DNA of 5,599 nucleotides from Planctomycetota bacterium (lineage in GTDB: Bacteria; Planctomycetota; Phycisphaerae; WQYP01): positions 1 to 5,599 of the forward strand of contig JAJYPG010000115.1 in NCBI GenBank assembly GCA_021795535.1, in the 5' to 3' direction. The translations under genes were made by a program, and so were the position numbers. The notes beneath the pieces were generated by a model that worked only from the letters and a program-made list of their open reading frames with translations, did no database searches and was not told where the DNA came from. Of this stretch, positions 5,214-5,599 are shown one piece after another. How positions within the stretch are numbered: the first letter of the stretch is position 1; the number at the start of each line of letters is the position of its first letter.

Positions 5214-5599
5214 GGCAAATGACGTGGCGGAGGAAATTAGATTATTGGTGTCGTTTTCAGACATAGGAGCCTGTCCAAGTAATCGCCGGGTTGCAACGAC
5301 GTGATTTTTGGCATCCATCAAGAAGCGGCGACAATGCGTACCTGGCGAAGATGGCACACCGAGGAGCAGCGCCGCCGAGGGGGGCCAAAAAGAACGCCAC
5401 TCTGCGGGGTGGGCTTGCTGCATAGTCTCAGGTGAGCAGTAGAGCTCAAGGAAGAACGACAGGACTATTTTGGGAAAGTGGCGAAAAAAAGTGTGAGCAA
5501 AGTGCTTAAAATGTAGAAGATGGCCAAAGTGAGCCCCTTGTTTTATAGACTATGGCCAAGAGAAATCGCAAAAAAAGACTTGTTTTGTAGACTATGGCC
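5214..5599. other. Stretch without a convincing gene upstream of the sdh promoter
   Basis: No recognisable coding region was found here on either strand. The longest minus-strand frame (84 codons, 5169-5423) runs through the sdh promoter, has no ribosome site and resembles no family I know. From about 5460 rightwards the sequence becomes purine-rich on the plus strand, with the hexamer AAAGTG at 5475, 5488, 5499 and 5526, and then enters the 42-bp-period repeat at the edge. Confidence 0.5.
5537..5599. repeat. 21-nt direct repeat, two copies with a 42-bp period, cut by the window end
   Basis: Copies at 5537-5557 and 5579-5599 are both 21 nt and differ at one position (A or G at position 9). 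They share CTTGTTTT at the left and TAGACTATGGCC at the right, and are separated by exactly 21 nt. A degenerate third copy (15 of 21 bases) lies at 5505-5525, with the TGTAGA and ATGGCC parts kept. The array may continue beyond the window. Confidence 0.75.

Noticed and set aside
5169..5423. 84-codon minus-strand open frame upstream of sdhC
   Set aside because: It overlaps the strong sdh promoter, has no ribosome site, shows no recognisable domain or membrane segment, and has an unstructured Arg/Pro/Ser composition typical of chance frames.
5537..5599. CRISPR array reading of the right-edge repeats
   Set aside because: Only two full copies of 21 nt with a 21-nt gap are visible; repeats are short for CRISPR, there is no cas gene, and the peptide-frame regularity offers another explanation.

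Overview
This is a bacterial window in which all recognisable genes lie on the minus strand. Reading in the direction of transcription (high to low coordinates), it holds an unresolved stretch at the right edge (5214-5599), a strong sigma70-type promoter (5185-5213), a structured leader of about 150 nt, a three-gene respiratory complex II operon (sdhC, sdhA, sdhB), a 246-nt gap, and the first 496 codons of mutS, which runs off the left edge.

The complex II genes are not of the Escherichia coli or mitochondrial kind. The flavoprotein and iron-sulfur subunits match what I recall of mycobacterial Sdh1 (Rv0248c and Rv0247c) over long stretches. The single anchor protein of 271 residues with five predicted membrane helices matches its partner Rv0249c in length, layout and motifs. 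This is the class called type F, for which a membrane-embedded Rieske-type [2Fe-2S] cluster has been reported in place of haem. SdhA (FAD, succinate/fumarate site) passes electrons through the [2Fe-2S], [4Fe-4S] and [3Fe-4S] clusters of SdhB to quinone at SdhC. The genes are tightly coupled: sdhC and sdhA join at TAATT, where an ATT appears to serve as the sdhA start, and sdhA and sdhB overlap by ATGA.

The leader between promoter and sdhC is rich in CCGG-centred inverted repeats that share arms, so alternative folds are possible. It also holds a 30-codon open frame and a tandem 10-bp repeat carrying the ribosome binding site. The right edge carries a 21-nt direct repeat with a 42-bp period, cut by the window end.

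The host cannot be named with confidence. The base composition is moderate to GC-rich. A MutS with a long connector insertion, AT-rich TTTGAAAT-type intergenic repeats and an Sdh1-like operon would fit a member of the Planctomycetota/Verrucomicrobiota area or another deep lineage, but this is a guess. No tRNA, rRNA, transposase or convincing CRISPR array was seen.
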